Shown here one piece after another: positions 17,532-25,721 of a DNA stretch of 64,000 nt (position 1 is its first letter; each line of letters begins with the position of its first letter). A program made the translations under genes and the position numbers. This stretch comes from Solirubrobacteraceae bacterium (GTDB lineage: Bacteria > Actinomycetota > Thermoleophilia > Solirubrobacterales > Solirubrobacteraceae). The notes under the pieces are model-generated. The model was not told the DNA's origin, searched no databases, and saw only the letters and a list, made by a program, of their open reading frames with translations. The stretch is taken from NCBI GenBank assembly GCA_016463765.1, contig JAEMQS010000003.1, positions 1 to 64,000 on the forward strand, read 5' to 3'.

Positions 17532-18296
17532 TCAGGTGGTGACGCCTTCGACGGAGGTCCGGTCGGCCCGCGGAACCAGGTCGACCGCATCGGGCGCGAG
17601 CGCCGCGACGGCGATGCGCAGCCCCTCCGGGTCGTAGGACGGGTCGACGCCCGCCATCACATGCCCGACCGACGCGAGGTAGTGCCCGGCCAGCGCGGTG
17701 ACCGCGGCGTCGGCGTCCCGCGCCTTCACGGCGTCGAGCACCGCGCGGTGTTCCGCGCGTCGCTGTTCCCACGAGTCGGGGGCGAGCACGACGTTGGCGT
17801 ACCGGTAGCGCGAGGCGTGGTCGGCGAGGCGGGCGATCGTCGCCCGAGCCCGTGGCCCGGCGCCGGCGACCAGACGGGCGTGGAACTCGGCGTGGGGGTG
17901 GTCGGCCTCCGCGACATCACCGACGCTCGCGTAGTAGTCGATCTGGGTCAGCAGCCCCTCCATCGCGGCGATGTCTGGCTCGGTCCGCGAGGCCACCGTC
18001 TCGCGGATCGCGACGAGCTCGAGCGAGAGACGGACGACGTAGAGGTCCTCGACGTCGGCAGCGCTGAGCTCGGCGATGCGCACGCGCCGGTTCGGTGTCG
18101 CGATCACGAGGCCCTCCTCGTGGAGCAGCCGCAGCACCTCGCGCAGGGGCGTCCGGCCGAGCTCGAGGATCTCGCCCAGTTCGGTCTGCGACAGCTCGGC
18201 GCCAGGGGGGAGCTCGCCGGTGAGGATCATGCGGCGCATGCGCTCGTGACCGGCGACCATCTGCTGTCCGTCGCGACTCCCGCCCGGCGTGCTCAT
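17532..18296 (-). CDS. GntR-family transcriptional regulator, FCD subfamily
   Basis: A 254-residue repressor-type protein. An N-terminal winged helix (about residues 15-85, with LSQTELGEILELGRTPLREVLRLL as its recognition region) is followed by an all-helical FCD ligand domain carrying the metal-site histidine pattern (EFHARLVAG, EHRAVLDAV, ASVGHVM). It is the last gene of the minus-strand run starting at 21769 and overlaps the monooxygenase stop by ATGA. FCD regulators usually sense carboxylic acids, so it likely controls this locus, perhaps through the TTGTGTACAA site at 21778. Confidence 0.9.
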   Translation of the reverse strand: MSTPGGSRDGQQMVAGHERMRRMILTGELPPGAELSQTELGEILELGRTPLREVLRLLHEEGLVIATPNRRVRIAELSAADVEDLYVVRLSLELVAIRETVASRTEPDIAAMEGLLTQIDYYASVGDVAEADHPHAEFHARLVAGAGPRARATIARLADHASRYRYANVVLAPDSWEQRRAEHRAVLDAVKARDADAAVTALAGHYLASVGHVMAGVDPSYDPEGLRIAVAALAPDAVDLVPRADRTSVEGVTT

Positions 18297-19897
18297 CCAG
18301 CAGATCCTTCCACCGACGGCGGCTCGCGGCGGCCAGCCTCGGCGGCGGCACGTTCGAGCAGGGCGCCGAGTTCGTGCCGTGCCGAGGTTCCGAAGACGAA
18401 GCGGTCCGGGCGGATGAGCAGCAGCTGGTCGGGATCGTCAGCCCAGCGGCGGATGGTGCCTGCCGAGTCGAGGACGACCTCGTCCTCCCCGCGCCGCGCC
18501 GCGCCGCCGACCTCGTCGATGCGGACTGCTCGGAGGTGGAGACGCCGAGCCGCCTCGGGCGCGGCCTCGACCGCCCAGCCGAACGGGGTCCCCATGCCCA
18601 CGACGGCCCACCCCGCGCCCAGCACCTCATCGAGGGGTTGGGATCCGCCGTCCGCACGCACAACTTCTGGCTGCGGCAGCACCTTCCCTGCGTCGCCCAC
18701 GCCTCCCGACACGAGCGCACCCGTGTCGTAGCTGGGCCAGGGAATCGGCCAGTGGTCGCGCACCCGACTCCGCCATCGGCGCGAGCGACCCAGCGCGTGC
18801 AGCGCACCGTCCCGCAGGCGCGCGATCCGCGTGCTCCGCGTGTTGTTGAAGTGGCCGATGCGGATCGCCATGCGCGTGAGACGCTCGACGTGCGGGCGTC
18901 GCTCCTGCTCATACGTGTCGAGCAGCCCGGATGGGGCACCGTCGAGGACGGCGAGCAGTTTCCAGGCAAGGTTGGCGACATCGCGCAGGCCGCTGTTCAA
19001 CCCCTGCCCGGCGAAGGGCGGCATGACGTGCGCCGCGTCTCCGGCAAGGAGGACGCGGCCCAGTCTCCAGCGCTCGGCACGTCGCTCGTGGAAGCGGTAG
19101 ACGGTGCGGCGCTTCACGGTGCCGCACAGCGCGGGATCGGTGACCCGCCCGAGCATGGCGTGGATGGAGGCGTCGCTGAGCAGATCCTGATCGCGTTCGT
19201 CGAGGGCGGCAAGGAACTCCCACCGGCGCCGGCCTCCTGGCAGCTGCGCGGTGATGTACGGCCGGACGGGGTCGGCGACGAAGATCGACCCCGGCCCCAG
19301 CGACGTGAGGTCCCCCTCGAGATCGAGCACCACCCACGGGTCCTCGAACGTGGAGCCCACGAACGCGATTCCCAGCAGCCGGCGCACCGCGCTGCTGGCC
19401 CCATCACACCCGACCACGTAGCGCGCCCGCACGGCGAACCGCTCGCCTGCGGCGTCCGCCCCCGCGAGCTCGACGCGTTCGGGTCCCTGCTCCAGCCCGT
19501 CGACGGTGCAGTGAAAGCGGGTCTGGCACGTGTCGAAGCGATCGAGCCCGGCGAGGAGCGCCTCCTCGATGTCGGGCTGGTGGATCCATGCCATGAAGGG
19601 GTGGCCGAACGGCTCGCGTGCAGGCGCGACCTCGAACAGCGACCGGCCGTGCGCATCGTGAGCGATGTGGCTGCCGCCGGTGTCGATCGCGCCGTCCATC
19701 GCGGCGAGCAGTCCGGTCGCCTGCAGCAGGCGCAACCCCTCGGAGTCGAGCACCGCGGCGCGCGACTCGGTGACCGTGCCCGCGTTGCGCTCCAGGACGA
19801 GCACCGACGCGCCCGCTGCCGCGATGAGGTTCGCCAGCGCGAGGCCGACGGGCCCCGCGCCGACGATCGCGACGTCAACGGTCTGCGAGGGAGCCAT
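18293..19897 (-). CDS. FAD-dependent aromatic-ring monooxygenase (PheA/MhpA-type)
   Basis: A 534-residue class A flavin hydroxylase expected to hydroxylate a phenolic ring using NAD(P)H and oxygen. The three family motifs are present: GxGxxG (VAIVGAGPVGLALAN, about 9-23), the DG motif (GCDGASSAVRRLLG) and the GD motif (LAGDAAHVMPPFAGQGLNSG, near residue 286). A C-terminal thioredoxin-like domain of the MhpA/PheA group follows. The chosen ATG begins MAPSQTVDVAIVG; a longer frame reaches 19966 without homology. It overlaps the upstream dioxygenase gene by 23 bp. Ring hydroxylation followed by ring cleavage by the neighbour fits the order of genes. Confidence 0.9.
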   Translation of the reverse strand: MAPSQTVDVAIVGAGPVGLALANLIAAAGASVLVLERNAGTVTESRAAVLDSEGLRLLQATGLLAAMDGAIDTGGSHIAHDAHGRSLFEVAPAREPFGHPFMAWIHQPDIEEALLAGLDRFDTCQTRFHCTVDGLEQGPERVELAGADAAGERFAVRARYVVGCDGASSAVRRLLGIAFVGSTFEDPWVVLDLEGDLTSLGPGSIFVADPVRPYITAQLPGGRRRWEFLAALDERDQDLLSDASIHAMLGRVTDPALCGTVKRRTVYRFHERRAERWRLGRVLLAGDAAHVMPPFAGQGLNSGLRDVANLAWKLLAVLDGAPSGLLDTYEQERRPHVERLTRMAIRIGHFNNTRSTRIARLRDGALHALGRSRRWRSRVRDHWPIPWPSYDTGALVSGGVGDAGKVLPQPEVVRADGGSQPLDEVLGAGWAVVGMGTPFGWAVEAAPEAARRLHLRAVRIDEVGGAARRGEDEVVLDSAGTIRRWADDPDQLLLIRPDRFVFGTSARHELGALLERAAAEAGRREPPSVEGSAG

Positions 19898-20768
19898 GCG
19901 CGCTCGGCGGGGTGTTGGCGTTGCGGTGGTGCTTGGGCGGGAACGTGCCGTGGTAGTCCATCGCACGCGGGCCCAGGACGCGCGTGCGGGGCCGGTAGTC
20001 GCCGACCGGGGGCATCACACCGAGGCCCCAGTTGTATTCGATGAGCACCCCTGCGCCGTCGAAGAAGTAGATGAAGCGATTGTCGCCGGCCGGATGGTGC
20101 CCTGGGCCCCACGCCAGCTCCTGGCCGCGCTCGGCGAGCAGCGGGGCCACCTGCGGGAGCTGCTCCTCGGTGATCGTCCACGCGAAGTGGTTGAGCCCGT
20201 TCGTGCGCGGGCGCCAGAAGCACGCGATCCCGTGGTGGTCGTGGTTGCAGTGCCAGAAGCTCGCGAACGGCAGGATGCGGTCGGAGAAGCGAAAGCCCAG
20301 GCCACGTCGCAGGAACCGCTCGAACGCCGGCTGGTTGCTCACGTTCACGGTGGCGTGCTCGAGCTGGCTCGGCGGCACGCCCGTCTCCGACGGCTTGACG
20401 TCGCCTCGTTCCGGCATGCCGCAGAACAGCCTGAACCGGTGCCCGCCGGGGCCGACCACCGTCAGGGTGCGCTCGGCGAACTGCTCCTCGGGCGCGGTGC
20501 TGAGCTCGATGCGGCCCCCGGCAGCCTCGAGCCGCGCGGGCGCAGAGTCGAGCACCGAGGGATGCTCGACCTCGAGACCGATCGCCGCGTACGAGGTCCG
20601 TTCGCCGGTCTGCGTCAGCACGAGCTCGTGATGGCGCTGGTTCGAGGACAGGTACGCGGTGGCGCCCTGCACCTCGGTGACCTGCAGTCCCATGATGCTC
20701 TGCGCGAACTCGATGCTGCGATCGAGGTCGGGGACGTCGAACGCCATGTAGGCAAGGTCCTTGATCAT
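19875..20768 (-). CDS. Extradiol-type ring-cleavage dioxygenase (VOC superfamily)
   Basis: A 297-residue protein with two VOC modules, the length and layout of catechol 2,3-dioxygenases. Candidate iron ligands are the histidine in LEHATVNVSN, the histidine in GLNHFAWTI and the glutamate in LIEYNWG. The ATG at 20768 overlaps the FAH gene stop by ATGA and starts MIKDLAYMAFDVPDLDRS, a normal VOC beginning; the longer frame upstream is a shadow. It would cleave the diol made by the adjacent monooxygenase. The exact substrate is not predictable from sequence. Confidence 0.87.
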   Translation of the reverse strand: MIKDLAYMAFDVPDLDRSIEFAQSIMGLQVTEVQGATAYLSSNQRHHELVLTQTGERTSYAAIGLEVEHPSVLDSAPARLEAAGGRIELSTAPEEQFAERTLTVVGPGGHRFRLFCGMPERGDVKPSETGVPPSQLEHATVNVSNQPAFERFLRRGLGFRFSDRILPFASFWHCNHDHHGIACFWRPRTNGLNHFAWTITEEQLPQVAPLLAERGQELAWGPGHHPAGDNRFIYFFDGAGVLIEYNWGLGVMPPVGDYRPRTRVLGPRAMDYHGTFPPKHHRNANTPPSAHGSLADR

Positions 20769-21769
20769 GCGATAGCCCCTTCGGCAACACAGACGTTTCT
20801 GATGACTCCCAGCCCGGTGATCTCGCCCTCCATGACGTCGCCGGGCACCAGGTAGCGCCCGTAGTGGGCGCCGTTCCCGGCCGGGGACCCCGTGAGCAGC
20901 ACGTCGCCGGGCAGGAGCTGACAGGTCGCAGACACGTGCTCGATGAGCCGGGCGACATCGAAGACCATGTCCGCCGTCGACTCGTCCTGCATCGGCTCGC
21001 CGTTGAGCCGGAGGGTCAGGCGCAGCTCGCCTGGGTCCACGTGCCGTGCGGGCGTGATCCACGGCCCGATCGGGAACAGCGTCGGCGCGCTCTTCCCGCT
21101 GAGCCAGTCGGTCCCGACGGTCGGCATGTCGGGACGGAAGACGTGGTCGCGCAGCGTCACGTCGTTGCTGACCGCGTACCCCGCGACGTAGGCGAGCGCT
21201 CCGTCGCGCGTCACGTTGCGCGCGGGCGCGCCGATGATCACCGCGAGCTCGAGTTCCCAGTCGATCTGGTGCGCGTGCTCGGGCAGCACCACGTCGTCAT
21301 AGGCGCCGACCATGGAGCGCGGCAGGCCGAGGAAGACGTACGGCATCCCCGACCGGGCGCGCTCGTCGAGCCCGGCGTCGAGCTGACGTTCGAGCTCCGC
21401 GGGATCGACATCACCCGTCGGGACCACGCCTCGCGCCATCAGCAGCTGCTTGACGTGCTGCTTGTAGTTCGCGCCCGCGCAGAAGAGCTGGCCCGGGGGC
21501 TGGATCGGCGGCAGCGGGCGGAACCCGTCGAGCTCCGTCCCTCGGCCGTCGGGCAGCGCGTCGACCGCACGCTGCAGGACGGGTTCGACGTCGTCCCACC
21601 GCTCGAGCAGGCCGCGAACCGACAGGTCGTCCGAGGACGCCAGCACCTCGGCCACGGGCACGACGCGGCCGTCGACGACGACCCCGGCAAACGGCGGGAC
21701 GTCGTCGTTGCAGAAGGTGCCCAGGCCGTAGGGACGCGGCGGTCCCGGGAGATTCGTTGTTGGCGGCAT
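20765..21769 (-). CDS. Fumarylacetoacetate hydrolase (FAH) family protein
   Basis: A 334-residue enzyme. The FAH core shows PGQLFCAGANYKQHV, the metal-binding E172-x-E174 in DWELELAVIIG, GYAVSNDVTLRD and TGSPAGNG. Family members hydrolyse C-C bonds in acylpyruvates or act as hydratases or isomerases in meta-cleavage pathways, fitting the neighbouring dioxygenase. The ATG at 21769 is chosen since upstream frame residues cross the divergent promoter. It opens the minus-strand operon and leaves only 26 bp to the amidohydrolase start, so its transcript may be leaderless or nearly so. Confidence 0.88.
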   Translation of the reverse strand: MPPTTNLPGPPRPYGLGTFCNDDVPPFAGVVVDGRVVPVAEVLASSDDLSVRGLLERWDDVEPVLQRAVDALPDGRGTELDGFRPLPPIQPPGQLFCAGANYKQHVKQLLMARGVVPTGDVDPAELERQLDAGLDERARSGMPYVFLGLPRSMVGAYDDVVLPEHAHQIDWELELAVIIGAPARNVTRDGALAYVAGYAVSNDVTLRDHVFRPDMPTVGTDWLSGKSAPTLFPIGPWITPARHVDPGELRLTLRLNGEPMQDESTADMVFDVARLIEHVSATCQLLPGDVLLTGSPAGNGAHYGRYLVPGDVMEGEITGLGVIRNVCVAEGAIA

Positions 21770-21777
21770 AAGAGAGA

Positions 21778-21787
21778 TTGTGTACAA
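21778..21787. promoter_or_regulatory. Candidate GntR/FCD operator TTGTGTACAA
   Basis: TTGT-GT-ACAA lies inside the 26-bp gap between the two divergent operons. FCD-type GntR regulators often bind TTGT/ACAA-like half sites with a short spacer, and a GntR gene ends one of the operons. Binding here would block both promoters. The half-site match is seen; the binding is inferred. Confidence 0.5.
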
Positions 21788-21795
21788 CTTGACGT

Positions 21796-22755
21796 ATGAA
21801 TGCAAGTCAGCTTCGCCTGGATCTCCACGGGCACGCCATCCCCACGCGCTATCGGGATGAGCTCCGAGCATTGCTCGGAGGCCACGATCCGCTCCCTGCC
21901 TGGTCGCTCGAGGACCAGCTGGCGATGATGGACCGACACGACATCTCGGCGTCGGTCATCTCCCTGCCGCCCCCGGGGGTCTTCTTCGGCGACGCGACGG
22001 TGTCCAGCCGTCTCGCCCGCGAGGTCAACGAGGACATCGCCGAGATCGTGCGCGCCCACCCCACCCGGTTCGGCGGTCTCGCGTCACTGCCGCTGCCAGA
22101 CGTCGACGCTGCGCTGAACGAGATCGCGTACGCCCTCGACGAGCTCGAGCTTGAGGGCGTCGCGCTGCTCTCGAACGTCGGCGGGATGTACGTGGGCGAT
22201 CCCGCGTTCGCCCCGGTCCTCGACGAGCTGCACCGCCGCGGCGCCTACGTGTTCCTCCATCCCCAGGTGCCGCCGTACGCCGCGCCGCTGGCGCAGTACC
22301 CCGTCTGGCTCGCGGAGTTCCCCTTCGAGACCACGCGCGCGGTCATCGACCTGATCTACGGCGGCACCCTCGAGCGCTGCCCGAACCTCCGGCTCCAGCT
22401 GGCGCACCTCGGCGGGACGGCGCCCTTCATCGCGGGACGGATCGCGTCGCTCGCCGACCGCGAGCCCGACCTGGCGTCGCCTGGCTCCGCTGGCGCCGAG
22501 GCGTACCTCCGGCGCCTGTTCTACGACACCGGCCTCAGCAACCACGCCAGCGGTCTCGCCGCCACGCGTGAGGTGGCCGCGATCGAGCGGATCGTCTTCG
22601 GGACCGACTGGCCGTTCGCGTCTCTCCCGGCAGGAGACCCCGCGCCGGCACTCGCGGACCTCGGCGGCGCGGTGCGACGAGGAGTCGACGCCGAGCACGC
22701 GCGCGCTCTGGTGCCGCGCCTCCTCGACCGGGCCGTCGCCGGCGCGCGCGCATGA
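21796..22755 (+). CDS. Amidohydrolase-2 family protein (ACMSD-like)
   Basis: A 319-residue TIM-barrel metalloenzyme. It keeps the HxH motif (H11, H13 in LDLHGHAIP), a metal-site histidine in FLHPQVPP, a later histidine in QLAHLGGT and the conserved aspartate in FGTDWPF. The ACMSD group contains decarboxylases of aromatic or semialdehyde acids and some hydrolases, so a decarboxylation step in ring catabolism is plausible. It faces the FAH operon and overlaps the cyclase gene by ATGA, indicating a two-gene transcript. Confidence 0.86.
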   Translation: MNASQLRLDLHGHAIPTRYRDELRALLGGHDPLPAWSLEDQLAMMDRHDISASVISLPPPGVFFGDATVSSRLAREVNEDIAEIVRAHPTRFGGLASLPLPDVDAALNEIAYALDELELEGVALLSNVGGMYVGDPAFAPVLDELHRRGAYVFLHPQVPPYAAPLAQYPVWLAEFPFETTRAVIDLIYGGTLERCPNLRLQLAHLGGTAPFIAGRIASLADREPDLASPGSAGAEAYLRRLFYDTGLSNHASGLAATREVAAIERIVFGTDWPFASLPAGDPAPALADLGGAVRRGVDAEHARALVPRLLDRAVAGARA

Positions 22756-23510
22756 GGTTCGTCGACCTCTCCGCGCCGATCGCGCCGGACCCGGCTGACT
22801 GGCCCGACCCGCTCCGCACCGAGATCGACTACGCCGACCACGCGGCCGGCGCGCGGGAGATCGAGCAGATGTTCGGCCTCGGGCCGGATCTCCTGCGCGA
22901 CGGCGAGGGCTGGGCGGTGGAGACGTTCACGCGCTTCGGGACACACAACTCGACGCACGTGGACGCACCCCGGCACTACAACTCGACCATCGCGGGGCGC
23001 CCGGCCCGGGCGATCGACGAGCTGCCTCTCGACTGGTTCCATCGCCCCGGCGTCGTGGTGGACGTCACGGGCGCCGCGGACGGTGAGGCCATCGGCCCGG
23101 ACGAGGTGCAGGCCGCCCTTGGTCGCGCCGGCCACACGTTGGCGCCGCGGGACATCGTGCTGCTGCGCACCGGACGCGACGCGCTGTACGACTCGCTGAT
23201 GTACCTCGGCGCCGGACCCGCGGTCAGCCCCGCGGCGACGCGCTGGCTCTACGACCAGGGCGTCCGGGTGATGGGGATCGATGCGTGGGGGTGGGACGGC
23301 CCGCTGTGGATGCAGGCGGAGACCGCCGCCCGGGAGCAGCGACCCGGGATCTTCTGGGCCGCCCACCAGGCCGACCTCGAGTACTCGCAGATCGAGCGGC
23401 TCTGCAACCTGCAGGCCCTGCCGCCGACGGGGTTCACCGTCAGCTGCTTTCCCCTGAGGATCATCGGGGGCAGCGCAGCGCCGGCCCGGGTCGTCGCGAT
23501 GGTCCCCTGA
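22752..23510 (+). CDS. Cyclase-family metal hydrolase (kynurenine formamidase-like)
   Basis: A 252-residue protein of the cyclase/KynB family. The metal motif HxxxHxDxPxH is present as H65-N-S-T-H69-V-D71-A-P73-R-H75; serine replaces the usual glycine of HxGTH. Members hydrolyse amides, lactones or related bonds, including N-formylkynurenine. The start overlaps the amidohydrolase stop (ATGA). Its role beside the aromatic genes is likely hydrolysis of a pathway intermediate, but the substrate is not identifiable. Confidence 0.84.
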   Translation: MRFVDLSAPIAPDPADWPDPLRTEIDYADHAAGAREIEQMFGLGPDLLRDGEGWAVETFTRFGTHNSTHVDAPRHYNSTIAGRPARAIDELPLDWFHRPGVVVDVTGAADGEAIGPDEVQAALGRAGHTLAPRDIVLLRTGRDALYDSLMYLGAGPAVSPAATRWLYDQGVRVMGIDAWGWDGPLWMQAETAAREQRPGIFWAAHQADLEYSQIERLCNLQALPPTGFTVSCFPLRIIGGSAAPARVVAMVP

Positions 23511-23523
23511 CGCCGCCACACAA

Positions 23524-23541
23524 ACCGAACGCTTGCTCGGT
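23524..23541. promoter_or_regulatory. Candidate TetR-type operator before the CoA-transferase gene
   Basis: ACCGA (23524-23528) and TCGGT (23537-23541) make an inverted repeat with an 8-bp centre, 33 bp before the GTG start. ACCGA...TCGGT half sites are common for TetR regulators of acyl-CoA genes in actinobacteria. No tetR gene is in the window next to it. Confidence 0.4.
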
Positions 23542-23574
23542 AACCTGCGCAGCACCAGTTGCGAGAGGAGTCAC

Positions 23575-24657
23575 GTGGGACCACTGAGCGGAGTGAAGGT
23601 CGTCGAGATCGCGGGCATCGGCCCGGGGCCGTTTGCAGCCATGCTCCTGGCCGACATGGGCGCGGACGTCATCCGGGTCGACCGGCCCGGCGGCTCGCCC
23701 GCCTTCGGCCCGAACGACCCCACGCTGCGCGGCCGCCCCGTCGTCACCGCCGACCTGAAGACCAACGAGGGCAAGGACCTCGTGCGCGCGCTCGCCGACC
23801 AGGCCGACGCGCTCCTCGAAGGCAACCGGCCCGGCGTGATGGAGCGCCTCGGCCTCGGGCCCGACGACCTCCTCGCCCGCAACCCGAAGCTCGTCTACGG
23901 GCGCATGACCGGGTACGGCCAGGACGGCCCGCTCTCCAGCGTCGCCGGCCACGACATCAACTACATCTCGATCTCCGGCGTCCTCGGCGCGATTGCGCGC
24001 AAGGGCGAGCGGCCGCTGTTCCCCATCAACCTCGCGGGCGACTACGGCGGCGGCGCGATGTTCCTCGTCGTCGGCATCCTCGCCGGGGTGCTCGAGGCGC
24101 GGACGAGCGGCAAGGGCCAGGTCGTCGATGCCGCGATGACCGACGGGTCGGCGCTGCTCACGGCGATGATGTACGGCATGCGCGCCGCGAACATGTGGAA
24201 CGACGAGGCGGGCACGAACCTCCTCGACTCGGGCGCGCACTTCTACGAGGTCTACGAGGCCAAGGACGGCGGCCACGTCGCCGTCGGCGCGATCGAGCCG
24301 CAGTTCTACGCGGAGCTGCTGCGCCTGCTGGAGATCCCCGCCGAGGAGATGCCGCAGTTCGACATGGCGCGCTGGCCGGAGTTCAAGGAGCGGCTCACCG
24401 ACGTCATCGCGACGAAGACGCGCGACGAGTGGGCCGCGATCCTCGAGCCCGCCGAGGCGTGCGCCACCGCGGTCTACGGGTTCGGCGACGCGCACGAGCA
24501 CCCGCACAACGTCGCGCGCGGGACGTTCATCGAGCGCGGCGGTGTCGTCCAGCCCGCACCCGCGCCGCGGTTCGACCGCACCCCGAGCGAGATCCGCGAC
24601 GCACCCAGCGCCGAGGACGCGCTTGCCGCCTGGGGCGTGCAGGCGCCCATCGGCTGA
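23575..24657 (+). CDS. CoA transferase, family III (CaiB/alpha-methylacyl-CoA racemase-like)
   Basis: A 360-residue enzyme of the CaiB/BaiF group. The N-terminal signature GPLSGVKVVEIAGIGPGPFAAMLLADMGADVIRVDRP is contiguous with the family, and RKGERPLFPINLAGDYGGG and VVDAAMTDGSALL are typical of the alpha-methylacyl-CoA racemase branch. The GTG at 23575 has GAGAGGAG about five bases upstream. It may epimerise 2-methylacyl-CoA esters or transfer CoA to an acid. It follows the cyclase gene after 64 bp with its own likely operator, so it may be separately controlled. Confidence 0.92.
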   Translation: MGPLSGVKVVEIAGIGPGPFAAMLLADMGADVIRVDRPGGSPAFGPNDPTLRGRPVVTADLKTNEGKDLVRALADQADALLEGNRPGVMERLGLGPDDLLARNPKLVYGRMTGYGQDGPLSSVAGHDINYISISGVLGAIARKGERPLFPINLAGDYGGGAMFLVVGILAGVLEARTSGKGQVVDAAMTDGSALLTAMMYGMRAANMWNDEAGTNLLDSGAHFYEVYEAKDGGHVAVGAIEPQFYAELLRLLEIPAEEMPQFDMARWPEFKERLTDVIATKTRDEWAAILEPAEACATAVYGFGDAHEHPHNVARGTFIERGGVVQPAPAPRFDRTPSEIRDAPSAEDALAAWGVQAPIG

Positions 24658-24755
24658 GCGGCCGTACTCTCCCGCGATCTGACCACGGGGGCGCACGGAT
24701 GCACCTGGGCAGCGGCGCGGGGACGATGCGAGCAGAACATCGAGAGGAGCCCGTC

Positions 24756-24986
24756 ATGGCCCAGAACATGGGAACCGCGGACCGCATCGTTCGCGCGGCC
24801 GTCGTCGCACCGCTGCTGCTCATCCTGGCGCTGGTCGTCGTGAACTCCACCGTCATCGGCGTCGCGCTCGTCGCCCTCGCGGGCGTCATGCTGCTGACCG
24901 CCGCGGTCGGCTCCTGCCCGCTGTACGTCCCCTTCGGCGTCTCCACCTGCGCGCGGACCGGGACGACGCCGCACCGACCGATGTAG
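24756..24986 (+). CDS. DUF2892 small inner-membrane protein
   Basis: A 76-residue protein with an ATG preceded by GAGAGGAG. It begins MAQNMGTADRIVRA and carries a long hydrophobic stretch that can form two membrane helices. It ends with GSCPLYVPFGVSTC, the paired-cysteine hallmark of DUF2892 proteins, which also occurs in the membrane part of YgaP-type rhodaneses. Function is unknown; a thiol or sulfur-related role is suggested by family only. Confidence 0.82.
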   Translation: MAQNMGTADRIVRAAVVAPLLLILALVVVNSTVIGVALVALAGVMLLTAAVGSCPLYVPFGVSTCARTGTTPHRPM

Positions 24987-24995
24987 CCCACCCCC

Positions 24996-25721
24996 GTGCG
25001 CTACGACCTGCACTGCCACATCCTCCCCGGCATCGACGACGGTGCCGGAGACCTCGAGGACAGTGTCGCGATGGCGTGGCAGGCTGATGCCGACGGGGTC
25101 GGCGTCATCGCCGCGACACCGCACATCCGGTCCGACCACGACGTCGTCCTCGATGAGTTGCCGGCACGGGTCGCCGAGCTGAACGCCGCGATCCTCAGTG
25201 CCGGGCTGGCGATCAAGATCGTCACCGGCGGCGAGGTCGCCGCGCCGGACTGCGACCGGCTGAGCGACGACGAACTGCATGCCGTCACGCTCGGCGGCGG
25301 GGGACGCTGGATCCTGCTCGAGCCCGGACCGGGCCCGATGGACGACGCGCTCGAGGCGACCGTGGACGCCCTCCACGCCCGAGACGTGCGATGCGTCATC
25401 GCGCACCCTGAGCGCCACGCGGGCGCCGACGCCGCGGACCGACTCGCGGCCCTCGTCGCGCGCGGCGCACTCGTCCAGGTGACCGCCGGCTACCTCCCAG
25501 GCGGGGACGCCGCGCCGACCATGCTCGACTGGGCCGCACGAGGGCTCGTGCATGTCGTCAGCAGCGACGCGCACTCCGCGCGCTTCGGGCGGACCGCCAC
25601 CGTGTCGGAGGGCCTGGCGGCTCTCGCCGGGCTCCCCGAGCTCGCGCCGCATATGGACTGGATCGCGCACGAGGGGCCGCGCGCCATCCTCGCGGGCGAG
25701 GACGTCACCCCGCCGTTCTGA
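24996..25721 (+). CDS. PHP-domain tyrosine phosphatase, CpsB/YwqE-like
   Basis: A 241-residue metal-dependent phosphatase-like protein. PHP metal ligands are seen in YDLHCHILPGIDDGA, ATPHIRSDH, IAHPERH and SSDAHSARF. CpsB/YwqE enzymes dephosphorylate bacterial tyrosine kinases that regulate polysaccharide export, but no such kinase is near. The GTG start is nine bases after the DUF2892 stop. Its last 17 bases overlap the convergent PfkB gene. Confidence 0.86.
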   Translation: MRYDLHCHILPGIDDGAGDLEDSVAMAWQADADGVGVIAATPHIRSDHDVVLDELPARVAELNAAILSAGLAIKIVTGGEVAAPDCDRLSDDELHAVTLGGGGRWILLEPGPGPMDDALEATVDALHARDVRCVIAHPERHAGADAADRLAALVARGALVQVTAGYLPGGDAAPTMLDWAARGLVHVVSSDAHSARFGRTATVSEGLAALAGLPELAPHMDWIAHEGPRAILAGEDVTPPF

